A DNA stretch of 6,477 bases from Chloroflexia bacterium. Lineage in GTDB: Bacteria > Chloroflexota > Chloroflexia > QHBQ01 > JADMIH01. The stretch covers positions 1-6,477 of the forward strand of contig JAICKM010000405.1 of assembly GCA_025927935.1 (NCBI GenBank), read 5' to 3'. Below, piece by piece: positions 1-4,895 of this stretch (the first letter of the stretch is position 1; each line of letters begins with the position of its first letter). The translations under genes were made by a program, and so were the position numbers. The notes beneath the pieces were generated by a model, which saw nothing but the letters and a program-made list of their open reading frames with translations, was not told the origin of the DNA and did no database searches.

Positions 1-447
1 CGCGAACCGGCCCGCTGGTCCTGGGCCGAGTTTCTCCAACTACCCACGCAAACCTTCGTTGCCGACATCCATTGCGTCACCAAATGGACGAAATTCGACA
101 CCCGCTGGGTGGGGGTCAGCCTGGATACCCTCCTGGAGCATGTGGAACTGGACCGCCGGGCGCAATATGTCAGCGCCTTTTGCGACGGGGGCTACACGAC
201 CAATCTGCCCTTACCCGATATCATCAACGGCCAGGCGTTTATCGCCTATCAGTACGCCGACCAGCCGCTGGCTCCGGAGCACGGCGGCCCGGCCCGGCTG
301 CTGGTGCCCCATCTCTACCTGTGGAAGAGCGCGAAATGGATCCGCGGGCTGCGGCTGCTGGAGCAGGACAGACCCGGCTTCTGGGAATCGCTCGGCTATA
401 ACAACCATGGCGATCCCTGGAAAGAGGAACGCTATAGCGGGGATTGA
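1..447 (+). CDS. Sulfite oxidase-like molybdopterin oxidoreductase (YuiH-type), C-terminal part
   Basis: This gene is cut by the left edge; 148 codons are visible, read in frame 1 and ending in TGA at 445-447. The product resembles the single-domain sulfite-oxidase-like oxidoreductases (B. subtilis YuiH type), which bind a molybdopterin cofactor. Seen in the sequence: HCVTKWTKFDTRWVGVSLD at visible residues 24-42, where Cys25 (codon 73-75) is in the position of the conserved cysteine that ligates molybdenum. Further on are a CDGGYTTNLPL segment and a C-terminal stretch (PHLYLWKSAKWIRGL, then GYNNHGDPWKEERYSGD) that matches the usual end of the family. No dimerisation domain follows, unlike true sulfite oxidases. 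The natural substrate is unknown. A flavin reductase gene starts 96 bases downstream and is a plausible electron partner by context. The missing N-terminus hides whether there is a Tat signal. The family call is firm; the reaction is not. Confidence 0.88.
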   Translation, partial: REPARWSWAEFLQLPTQTFVADIHCVTKWTKFDTRWVGVSLDTLLEHVELDRRAQYVSAFCDGGYTTNLPLPDIINGQAFIAYQYADQPLAPEHGGPARLLVPHLYLWKSAKWIRGLRLLEQDRPGFWESLGYNNHGDPWKEERYSGD

Positions 448-543
448 GCCGGGGTGGCGCGCGAGAGAAGCGACTGTCTGCATGAGCAGACCGGGTGCGC
501 GGCAGCCGGTTCCTTTCTGACACTGGCTCCAGGGAGTTCAGTT

Positions 544-1290
544 ATGCAGCATTCCATCGAGTGGCAGATTGCCACGGTTACGGCCATCAAGCCGGAGACG
601 CCCCAGGTCAAGACTTTCACTCTCGCTTTGCCTGCCTGGATGCCGCATCGCGCCGGGCAGCATTACGATCTGCGGCTGACCGCTCCGGACGGTTATCAGG
701 CACAACGCAGCTATTCCATTGCCTCGCCCCCGGAGCGCTCGGGCGAGATCGATCTCACGGTGGAGCGGTTACCCGACGGCGAGGTGTCCTCGTATCTGCA
801 CGACGTGCTGGTCGTCGGCGACCAGGTGGAACTCCGTGGCCCCATCGGCGGTTATTTTGTATGGGAGGCGCGACTGGGCGGGCCGGTGCTGCTCATCGCG
901 GGCGGCTCAGGCGTGGTCCCGCTGATGGCGATGATTCGCCACGGGTCCGCGTCCGGGGCGCGGGTGCCCATGCGCCTGCTCTACAGCTCGCGCACCCCTG
1001 AGGATGTGATTTATGCCACGGAACTGGCGCAACTACAGGCCACGCACGCCGGGCTGGAGGTGTTTCACACCCTGACCCGCGCGCAACCGCCGGGCTGGAC
1101 CGGCTACGCCCGGCGGATCGACGCGCCCATGCTCCGCGAAGTGGCCGCGCCGCTGGGGCCGGCCCCGCAAGTCTTCATCTGTGGACCCACGTTGCTGGTG
1201 GAAGCGGCGGCCAACAATCTGGTGCAAATCGGCATTGCGCCGGGCCAGGTGCGGACCGAACGCTTTGGGCCGTCGGGTGGTCCGGCGTAG
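544..1290 (+). CDS. Ferredoxin reductase-like FAD/NAD(P)-binding oxidoreductase
   Basis: This is a 248-residue flavoprotein of the ferredoxin-NADP reductase fold, expected to move electrons between NAD(P)H, FAD and a partner redox protein in the cytosol. Seen: an N-terminal FAD-binding barrel (about residues 1-108) with RSYSIAS at 55-61, the usual flavin-binding RxYS(x)xS motif, and GEVSSYLH at 79-86. A nucleotide-binding domain follows, with AGGSGVVPLMAM at 119-130, SSR at 148-150 and FICGPTLLVE at 211-220. The end, ERFGPSG, matches family members that stop here, so there is no fused 2Fe-2S domain. I chose the ATG at 544 because AGGGAG at 531-536 sits 7 bases upstream; an in-frame ATG at 454 would add 30 residues without family character. 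It lies between a sulfite-oxidase-like gene and a DUF6510-like gene, which suggests it is the reductase partner of that molybdoenzyme (inference). Confidence 0.9.
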   Translation: MQHSIEWQIATVTAIKPETPQVKTFTLALPAWMPHRAGQHYDLRLTAPDGYQAQRSYSIASPPERSGEIDLTVERLPDGEVSSYLHDVLVVGDQVELRGPIGGYFVWEARLGGPVLLIAGGSGVVPLMAMIRHGSASGARVPMRLLYSSRTPEDVIYATELAQLQATHAGLEVFHTLTRAQPPGWTGYARRIDAPMLREVAAPLGPAPQVFICGPTLLVEAAANNLVQIGIAPGQVRTERFGPSGGPA

Positions 1291-1301
1291 AGAGGGGATC
1301 G

Positions 1302-1598
1302 ATGGTGGACAGTGTGGAGACCGATCTGGATCGGGCCTTAATGCTCGACGGGAATGCGCTCGCGGGCTTGCTGCAAGAGATCTTCACGGTGGAGATGACA
1401 GCGAGTCCGACCGAATGCGCCAGTTGCGGGCGGGAGGGCGCGCTGGGCACGTTGCTCGCCTTTATCCAGGGGCCAGGCATGGTGTTGCGTTGCCCGGCCT
1501 GCGAGCAGGTGATCCTGCGCATCGTCCAAACGCCGCAGGCCATCTACCTGGACGCCCGCGGCGCGGTCTATTTACGCCTGGCGCGGGCGCCGGCCTGA
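1302..1598 (+). CDS. DUF6510-type small zinc-ribbon protein
   Basis: This 98-residue protein of unknown function matches my memory of the DUF6510 family, whose members often sit beside sulfite-oxidase-like and ferredoxin-reductase-like genes. Seen: an N-terminal helix-like part with LDGNALAGLLQEIFTVEMT, then CASC and CPAC. These two CxxC pairs are about 26 residues apart and likely bind one zinc ion. The protein ends in a short beta-rich stretch (IYLDARGAVYLRL). There is no signal peptide or membrane segment. AGAGGGG at 1291-1297 precedes the ATG, and the gap to the upstream stop is only 11 bases, so it is almost certainly cotranscribed with the reductase. A role as assembly or electron-transfer accessory for the molybdoenzyme module is inference from context alone. 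Its last codons form the left arm of a hairpin. Confidence 0.85.
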   Translation: MVDSVETDLDRALMLDGNALAGLLQEIFTVEMTASPTECASCGREGALGTLLAFIQGPGMVLRCPACEQVILRIVQTPQAIYLDARGAVYLRLARAPA

Positions 1599-1613
1599 CT
1601 CCGGCGCCCGCGC
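1581..1613 (+). terminator. Perfect 13-bp GC hairpin overlapping a stop codon
   Basis: The left arm GCGCGGGCGCCGG (1581-1593) and right arm CCGGCGCCCGCGC (1601-1613) are exact reverse complements around a 7-base loop that contains most of the TGA stop of the zinc-ribbon gene. No T-run follows, so it is not a classical intrinsic terminator. It may end or stabilise the redox-module transcript before the sigma factor gene, possibly together with Rho. Confidence 0.5.
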
Positions 1614-1712
1614 TAGGCGGTAACTTGCTTCCTTACCTCCTGCGCCCAGCGCAACAGCCGCCGGGTTGTACGCAGGATCGCTGCACAGATCGCAGGCTGA
1701 GGAGAATCCAGC

Positions 1713-2390
1713 ATGAACATAGAAAGCGCGGCAATGGACGCGCCGGAGTGGGCCGCGGATACCGGCGCCGACGAGGCGCTGGTGGATGCGCTCTTGCGCG
1801 GCGAGGAAAGTGCGTTCGTGGCGCTGCTCGATCGCTTCCACCCGGCGCTGGTGCGGCTGGCGCTGGTGTATGTGCAAGACCGCGCCGTCGCCGAAGAAGT
1901 GGCCCAAGAGACCTGGATCGGCGTCCTCCAGGGGCTGCCCCGCTTCGAGCGCCGCTCCTCACTCAAGACCTGGATCTTCCATATTCTAACCAACCAGGCC
2001 CGGACACGCGGCAAGCGCGATGCCCGAACTATTCCCTTCTCCGCTCTTGGCAACCTCGACGATGAAGGGGCCGAACCGGCCGTGGACCCCTCCCGCTTCC
2101 GGCCGGAAGGCGAACCCTGGGCGCATAACTGGGCCACGCCGCCACGCAGTTGGGACGCGGTGCCCGAAGACCGGCTCCTGGCGCAGGAGACCCGCGCCTA
2201 CATTGAGCACGCAATTAACGCGCTGCCGCCCAGCCAGCGGGAAATCATTACCCTGCGCGATGTGCTGGGGTGGCATTCCGGCGAGGTGTGTAACGTTTTA
2301 GGGATAACGGAGACTAATCAACGAGTGTTGCTGCATCGTGCGCGCTCCAAGGTCCGCCAGGCGCTGGCGCAATATCTAACCGGAGAGTGA
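1713..2390 (+). CDS. ECF-type RNA polymerase sigma factor
   Basis: This 225-residue sigma-70 family factor of the extracytoplasmic-function class directs RNA polymerase to a small regulon. Seen: region 2 at about residues 34-101 (ALLDRFHPALVRLALVYVQD, then AEEVAQETWIGVLQGL and SLKTWIFHILTNQARTRGKR), which carries core binding and -10 recognition. A linker of about 55 residues, rich in Pro and acidic residues, follows (102-158). Region 4 lies at about 160-222 (ALPPSQREIITLRDVLGW, then NVLGITETNQRVLLHRARSKVR), with the helix-turn-helix for the -35. It has only regions 2 and 4, as expected for ECF factors. GAGGAG at 1699-1704 lies 8 bases before the ATG. The next gene, a zf-HC2 anti-sigma factor, starts at or a few bases after its stop, so the two are translationally linked. 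The signal it answers cannot be read from the sequence. Confidence 0.94.
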   Translation: MNIESAAMDAPEWAADTGADEALVDALLRGEESAFVALLDRFHPALVRLALVYVQDRAVAEEVAQETWIGVLQGLPRFERRSSLKTWIFHILTNQARTRGKRDARTIPFSALGNLDDEGAEPAVDPSRFRPEGEPWAHNWATPPRSWDAVPEDRLLAQETRAYIEHAINALPPSQREIITLRDVLGWHSGEVCNVLGITETNQRVLLHRARSKVRQALAQYLTGE

Positions 2391-2398
2391 GTCGAGCC

Positions 2399-2650
2399 AT
2401 GACATCACCCACTGACATGACGTGCCAGGAACTGGTGGAACTGGTGACGGAGTATTTTGAGAATACACTACCACCCGCGGACCGTGCGCGCTTCGAGGCC
2501 CACATTGGGATATGTGGGCCTTGCCGCAACTACCTGGCGCAGATGGAGCAGACCATCCGCCTAAGCGGCCAACTGACCGAGGAGGCCATAGCGCCCGATG
2601 TGCAGCAGGAATTGCTGCGCACCTTCCGCAACTGGAAGCCGTCGCAGTAG
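2399..2650 (+). CDS. Soluble zf-HC2 (ZAS-type) anti-sigma factor
   Basis: This 83-residue putative anti-sigma factor is likely to hold the upstream ECF factor inactive. Seen: Cys9, then His35-x3-Cys39-x2-Cys42 (AHIGICGPC), the HxxxCxxC zinc motif of the ZAS/zf-HC2 domain. A C-terminal helical stretch follows (about 45-80) with no membrane segment, so it is cytosolic and probably senses an internal, possibly redox, signal; this is inference from known ZAS proteins, some of which lose zinc on oxidation. The start is uncertain. A GTG at 2387 overlaps the sigma stop by 3 bases (GTGA), but GGAGAG at 2382-2387 is better placed for the ATG at 2399. A third in-frame ATG at 2423 would remove little, but would cut close to Cys9. 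It forms one operon with the sigma factor. Confidence 0.9.
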   Translation: MTSPTDMTCQELVELVTEYFENTLPPADRARFEAHIGICGPCRNYLAQMEQTIRLSGQLTEEAIAPDVQQELLRTFRNWKPSQ

Positions 2651-2674
2651 GGAGCGGGCGATTCGCCTGCTCCC
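2650..2674 (+). terminator. Stem-loop on the anti-sigma stop codon
   Basis: GGGAGCGGGCG (2650-2660) pairs with CGCCTGCTCCC (2664-2674), giving 11 pairs with one G-U and a 3-base loop (or 10 pairs and a 5-base loop). It begins on the last base of the TAG stop. No T-run follows; instead the downstream strand is very rich in C, which fits Rho-dependent ending better than intrinsic ending. Confidence 0.45.
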
Positions 2675-2752
2675 TCCACCCGCTCCCGCCTGCCCATTCT
2701 CGCCCCGCGCTTGCCTCCACTCCCATCCCTTCGCATCCCGCCTGCCCCCATC
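2671..2752 (+). other. C-rich, G-poor tract, possible Rho-loading (rut) region
   Basis: By hand count these 82 bases hold about 49 C, 17 T, 10 G and 6 A on the coding strand, so about 80% are pyrimidines. Untranslated RNA that is high in C and low in G is the known hallmark of Rho utilisation sites. It lies directly after the sigma/anti-sigma operon and before the surface-protein gene, where a transcript boundary would be expected. There is no convincing coding frame here. Function is inferred from composition and position only. Confidence 0.4.
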
Positions 2753-2786
2753 TGTAACGAAACAGGCCGCTACCCACACTATAGGG
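2753..2786 (+). promoter_or_regulatory. Candidate promoter of the surface-protein gene
   Basis: TGTAAC at 2753-2758 resembles the AAC-containing -35 elements recognised by many ECF sigma factors. It is followed 18 bases later by CACTATAGGG (2777-2786), which could serve as the -10 and start region. CTGT at 2752-2755 and ACAG at 2762-2765 also form a short inverted repeat around AACGAA. The gene starts about 60 bases downstream. A GTAAC also occurs at 1620-1624 upstream of the sigma gene, but the sequence after it does not align well, so shared control is only a suggestion. Confidence 0.3.
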
Positions 2787-2843
2787 AAAGCGCGGCCCTG
2801 CCGCCTTGCGTAAGACACCCGATCAAGAAAGGACACGAGCCAA

Positions 2844-3848
2844 GTGAAAATGTTATTACGATCCACTATGCTCGCCGGCATGATGTTCGGCTTCCTGGTT
2901 TCCCTGTTCGGTGCCCCGGCCCGCGCGGCAGCCGGCGCGGATGTGTTCACCGATCCGCCGAAAACTTTCCCGGTGGTGCAGGGCTGGTACGAGGGGCGCG
3001 CGACGTACTACTACGATTTCGGCGCCAGTTCGCCGCCCCTCAACGACGCCAAGACGGTGGCCCACATCCCGATTTATGTGCTGGTAACCGGGTTCGACAG
3101 CAACGGCCAGCCGCAACCCGTCGCCGATCAGCATAACATCGTCGACTTCGTACCCGGCGATCCCGGCTACTCGGATCTATGGCAGGTCAATTTTGTCACC
3201 GTGCCGGCAAACTATATCGCCAATACTGTGCGTTCGCTGGACGATGTGCAAAAGGCCGGCTATCCCATCAAAGCCACCGATCAACTCGTGAACTGCCCGG
3301 TGGTGCCGCTCAATTCCAGCCTGGCCGAAGGCACGCCGGGGCTGACCAAAGGCTGGTATAAGGGCAAGGAAGTTCACTACTTCGATTTTGGCCCCAGCCC
3401 CGATTTCACCCTGCCGATTTATGCCTTTATCACCGGCCTGGACAGCGCCGGCAACCCGCAGTTCGTACCAGGCCAACACAATATTATCGGCGTGATTCCC
3501 GGCCAGGGCGGCTACAGCGCGTTCTGGGATCTGCACCTGGTGAAAGTGCCGGCGGATTACCAGGCCAACAGTATCACCTCGATTGCCCAGGCCCTGGCAT
3601 CGGGCTATGAGATGATTCACCCCGGCATCGTGGTAAATTGCCCGGTGATCCGCACTGACGCCGCGCCCAGCATGGGCAGCGCTCCCGGTATGCCGACGAC
3701 CGGCGCGGCGACCGATAGGCTGCTGTTCTATCTGATCGGGCTGGCCGGGGCAATGTTCGCCGCAGGCCTGGTCATGCGTAGATCCAGCACCGGCTTCCAA
3801 CTCCGCCCGGTCGCCCGGCGTTCCTGGCCGCGGCGCCGAAGCCGGTGA
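2844..3848 (+). CDS. Secreted surface protein with two tandem domains of unknown function
   Basis: I do not recognise a function for this 334-residue protein. It has a signal peptide: basic start, hydrophobic core at about 9-24, and a likely cut after Ala-Arg-Ala at 26-28. Two copies of one domain follow, at about 44-154 and 167-269. Both share GWYxG(R/K), then Y(Y/F)DFG, then PIY and TG(F/L)DSxGxPQ, then QHNI, then a VPAxYxAN block, and end in NCPV; there is one Cys per copy. A Met/Pro-rich linker leads to MPTTG at 283-287, a membrane span at about 293-311 and an Arg-rich end. This layout resembles sortase-type or C-terminal-anchored exoproteins, but the tail after RR (312-313) is 21 residues, longer than usual. 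The GTG at 2844 is preferred because AAGAAAGGA at 2825-2833 is 10 bases upstream; ATG at 2850 is the alternative. It may be a target of the neighbouring sigma factor (inference). Confidence 0.85.
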   Translation: MKMLLRSTMLAGMMFGFLVSLFGAPARAAAGADVFTDPPKTFPVVQGWYEGRATYYYDFGASSPPLNDAKTVAHIPIYVLVTGFDSNGQPQPVADQHNIVDFVPGDPGYSDLWQVNFVTVPANYIANTVRSLDDVQKAGYPIKATDQLVNCPVVPLNSSLAEGTPGLTKGWYKGKEVHYFDFGPSPDFTLPIYAFITGLDSAGNPQFVPGQHNIIGVIPGQGGYSAFWDLHLVKVPADYQANSITSIAQALASGYEMIHPGIVVNCPVIRTDAAPSMGSAPGMPTTGAATDRLLFYLIGLAGAMFAAGLVMRRSSTGFQLRPVARRSWPRRRSR

Positions 3849-3894
3849 TCGGCCCCATTGCGCCTGGCTTGCAGTTCCATCCAACACAGCGCCC

Positions 3895-3920
3895 CGCGCC
3901 GGACAATATTGTCCGGCGCG
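3895..3920. repeat. 26-bp perfect palindrome
   Basis: The left half CGCGCCGGACAAT (3895-3907) is exactly the reverse complement of ATTGTCCGGCGCG (3908-3920). As RNA it folds into 11 pairs with a 4-base loop. CACAG (3885-3889) and CTGTG (3923-3927) can pair outside it, with small internal loops. It is 47 bases after the surface-protein stop and has no T-run, so it may be a bidirectional or Rho-assisted terminator. The AT-rich core ACAATATTGT flanked by symmetric GC arms also looks like a dimeric repressor operator. Confidence 0.6.
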
Positions 3921-4100
3921 CACTGTGGTGCTCCAGTCCGTTACATTACATGGTCCCCTGCATTTGCGCAAGCCCCCGGCGCAGGTAAATCCCGGCCGCA
4001 ATAGGACGGTTGGAAGGACGATCAGGGGGACATGTGCGGGCTATACTCCGCCTGTGCTGTTGAATGCGGGCGCTGCTGCACGGGCCAGGGAGCTACAACC
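3921..4100. other. Upstream region of the riboflavin cluster
   Basis: About 305 bases separate the surface-protein stop (3848) from the reductase start (4154). The left part holds the palindrome and the right part a promoter-like site and a candidate leader ORF. The middle (about 3930-4035) shows no gene that I can support; the open frame starting at 3925 has no recognisable features. I looked for the FMN riboswitch consensus (AGGGTGAAATTCCC-like and CCGGCGGT-like blocks) and did not find it. Confidence 0.5.
4042..4047 (+). promoter_or_regulatory. Candidate -10 element of the riboflavin cluster
   Basis: TATACT matches the TATAAT consensus at five of six bases and stands out in this GC-rich stretch. 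The sequence 17 bases upstream (CGATCA, 4019-4024) is a poor -35; TTGGAA at 4010-4015 is better but too far away (26 bases). A start near 4054 would leave an untranslated leader of about 47 bases before the small ORF at 4101. Confidence 0.35.
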
Positions 4101-4157
4101 ATGCGCACTGCGATTCTTCCGGCGGGCGCAAGGGCGCGCGGACGAGAGCGCCGATGA
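4101..4157 (+). CDS. Candidate 18-codon leader ORF overlapping the reductase start
   Basis: This small frame reads MRTAILPAGARARGRERR and stops at TGA 4155-4157, so it shares ATGA with the start of the reductase gene. It has a better ribosome site than the reductase itself: AGGGAG at 4087-4092, 8 bases before its ATG. Six of its 18 residues are Arg. The arrangement would let ribosomes ending the leader restart on the reductase, a form of translational coupling. Nothing shows that the peptide itself works. The alternative is a chance frame in GC-rich DNA; the overlap plus the good SD makes it more than noise but not proven. Confidence 0.35.
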   Translation: MRTAILPAGARARGRERR

Positions 4158-4834
4158 ACCGGCCCTACGTGCTGATTAACGTCGCCGCTACGGCGGACGG
4201 CAAACTCGACACCATCGAGGGGCGGGGCGCCGCGATTTCCTCACCCCGCGATAAGGAGCGCGTCGACCGCCTGCGCGCGGCCACCGATGCGGTGATGGTC
4301 GGCGGGCACACCCTGCTCGGCGAAGATCCGAAACTCACCGTGAAGTCGGCGACCCTGCAGGCGGAACGGGTGGCCCGCGGCTGGAATGCGCACCCGGCGA
4401 AGGTAGGTATTGTCTCGCGCCCCGATCTGCGAGCGGACGCGCAATTCCTCACCGCCGGGCCGGCGCGCCGCATTCTATTCACCACGGCCCAGGTCACGCC
4501 CGCGCAGCTTGCCGTGGTACGCCAGGCCGGGGCCGAGGTTTATGTGCTAGGCGAGACTCGTGTGGATTTGCCTGGGGCGCTCGGCAAGCTGAAGGAACTG
4601 GGCGTCAACCACCTGCTGGTTGAAGGCGGGGGTACGCTGAACTTCGAGCTTTTGCGCCTGGGGCTCGTGGACGAGTTGCAAATGTATCTCGCGCCGCTGA
4701 TCTTCGGTGGCGGGCGTGCCCCGACCCTCGCCGGAGGCGCGGGCCTGCCCCGTGACCAGGCCATCGCCCTACACGCTACCAATGTGGAGGTCTGGGATGA
4801 CGGCGGGGTTGTGTTGCATTATGCAGTACGATAA
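4154..4834 (+). CDS. Stand-alone RibD C-terminal-type riboflavin reductase (2,5-diamino-6-ribosylamino-pyrimidinone phosphate reductase)
   Basis: This 226-residue protein is a RibD_C/dihydrofolate-reductase-like fold enzyme, expected to use NAD(P)H to reduce the ribosyl side chain of the pyrimidine intermediate to ribityl in riboflavin synthesis. Seen: RPYVLINVAATADGKLDT at 3-20, AISSPRDKERVDRLRAATDAVMVGG at 27-51 with GEDPKLTVK just after, and LLVEGGGTLNFELLRLGLVDEL at 154-175 followed by PLIFGGGRAPTL. No deaminase domain precedes it, unlike bacterial RibD; the layout is that of archaeal and yeast (Rib7-like) enzymes, which act before deamination. The ATG at 4154 begins the family's usual N-terminus. 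The in-frame ATG at 4064 would add 30 residues that look non-native. Its own ribosome site is modest (GAGAG, 4144-4148). GTP cyclohydrolase II follows after 61 bases, which supports the pathway call. Confidence 0.88.
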   Translation: MNRPYVLINVAATADGKLDTIEGRGAAISSPRDKERVDRLRAATDAVMVGGHTLLGEDPKLTVKSATLQAERVARGWNAHPAKVGIVSRPDLRADAQFLTAGPARRILFTTAQVTPAQLAVVRQAGAEVYVLGETRVDLPGALGKLKELGVNHLLVEGGGTLNFELLRLGLVDELQMYLAPLIFGGGRAPTLAGGAGLPRDQAIALHATNVEVWDDGGVVLHYAVR

Positions 4835-4840
4835 TTAGCA

Positions 4841-4876
4841 CCCGCTGATCGCCGCTATCCGGCGCGATCCATCGGG
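4841..4876 (+). other. Hairpin between the reductase and ribA
   Basis: GATCG (4847-4851) pairs with CGATC (4865-4869). Inside it, CCG (4852-4854) pairs with CGG (4860-4862) around a 5-base loop with a CG bulge. CCCG (4841-4844) and CGGG (4873-4876) can close the outside. It ends 8 bases before the ribA ribosome site at 4885-4890. It could affect mRNA processing or ribA translation, or be chance. Confidence 0.3.
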
Positions 4877-4895
4877 TAAGGATTGAGGTGAACCT

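Noticed and set aside
476..491. A 6-bp hairpin (GTCTGC / GCAGAC) between the molybdoenzyme and the reductase.
   Set aside because: It is short, not followed by T residues and not placed to affect the start site, so it is within chance expectation.
454..543. An N-terminal extension of the flavin reductase from the ATG at 454.
   Set aside because: The extra 30 residues have no family character, and AGGGAG at 531-536 points to the ATG at 544.
1677..1694. GATCGC repeated with a 12-base period upstream of the sigma factor.
   Set aside because: Two 6-base copies in GC-rich DNA are too little to call an operator; there is no symmetry or third copy.
2777..2787. CACTATAGGGA is identical to the 3' part of the phage T7 promoter.
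   Set aside because: The upstream half (TAATACGACT in T7) does not match and no phage gene is nearby, so the 11-base match is taken as chance or part of a host promoter.
3930..4100. Possible FMN riboswitch upstream of the riboflavin genes.
   Set aside because: The conserved blocks of the RFN element could not be found on reading the region; short G-rich strings there do not form the expected set of paired segments.
3925..4179. An 84-codon open frame between the surface protein and the reductase.
   Set aside because: It has no good ribosome site, its composition is what GC-rich noise gives, and it runs into the start of the reductase in another frame.
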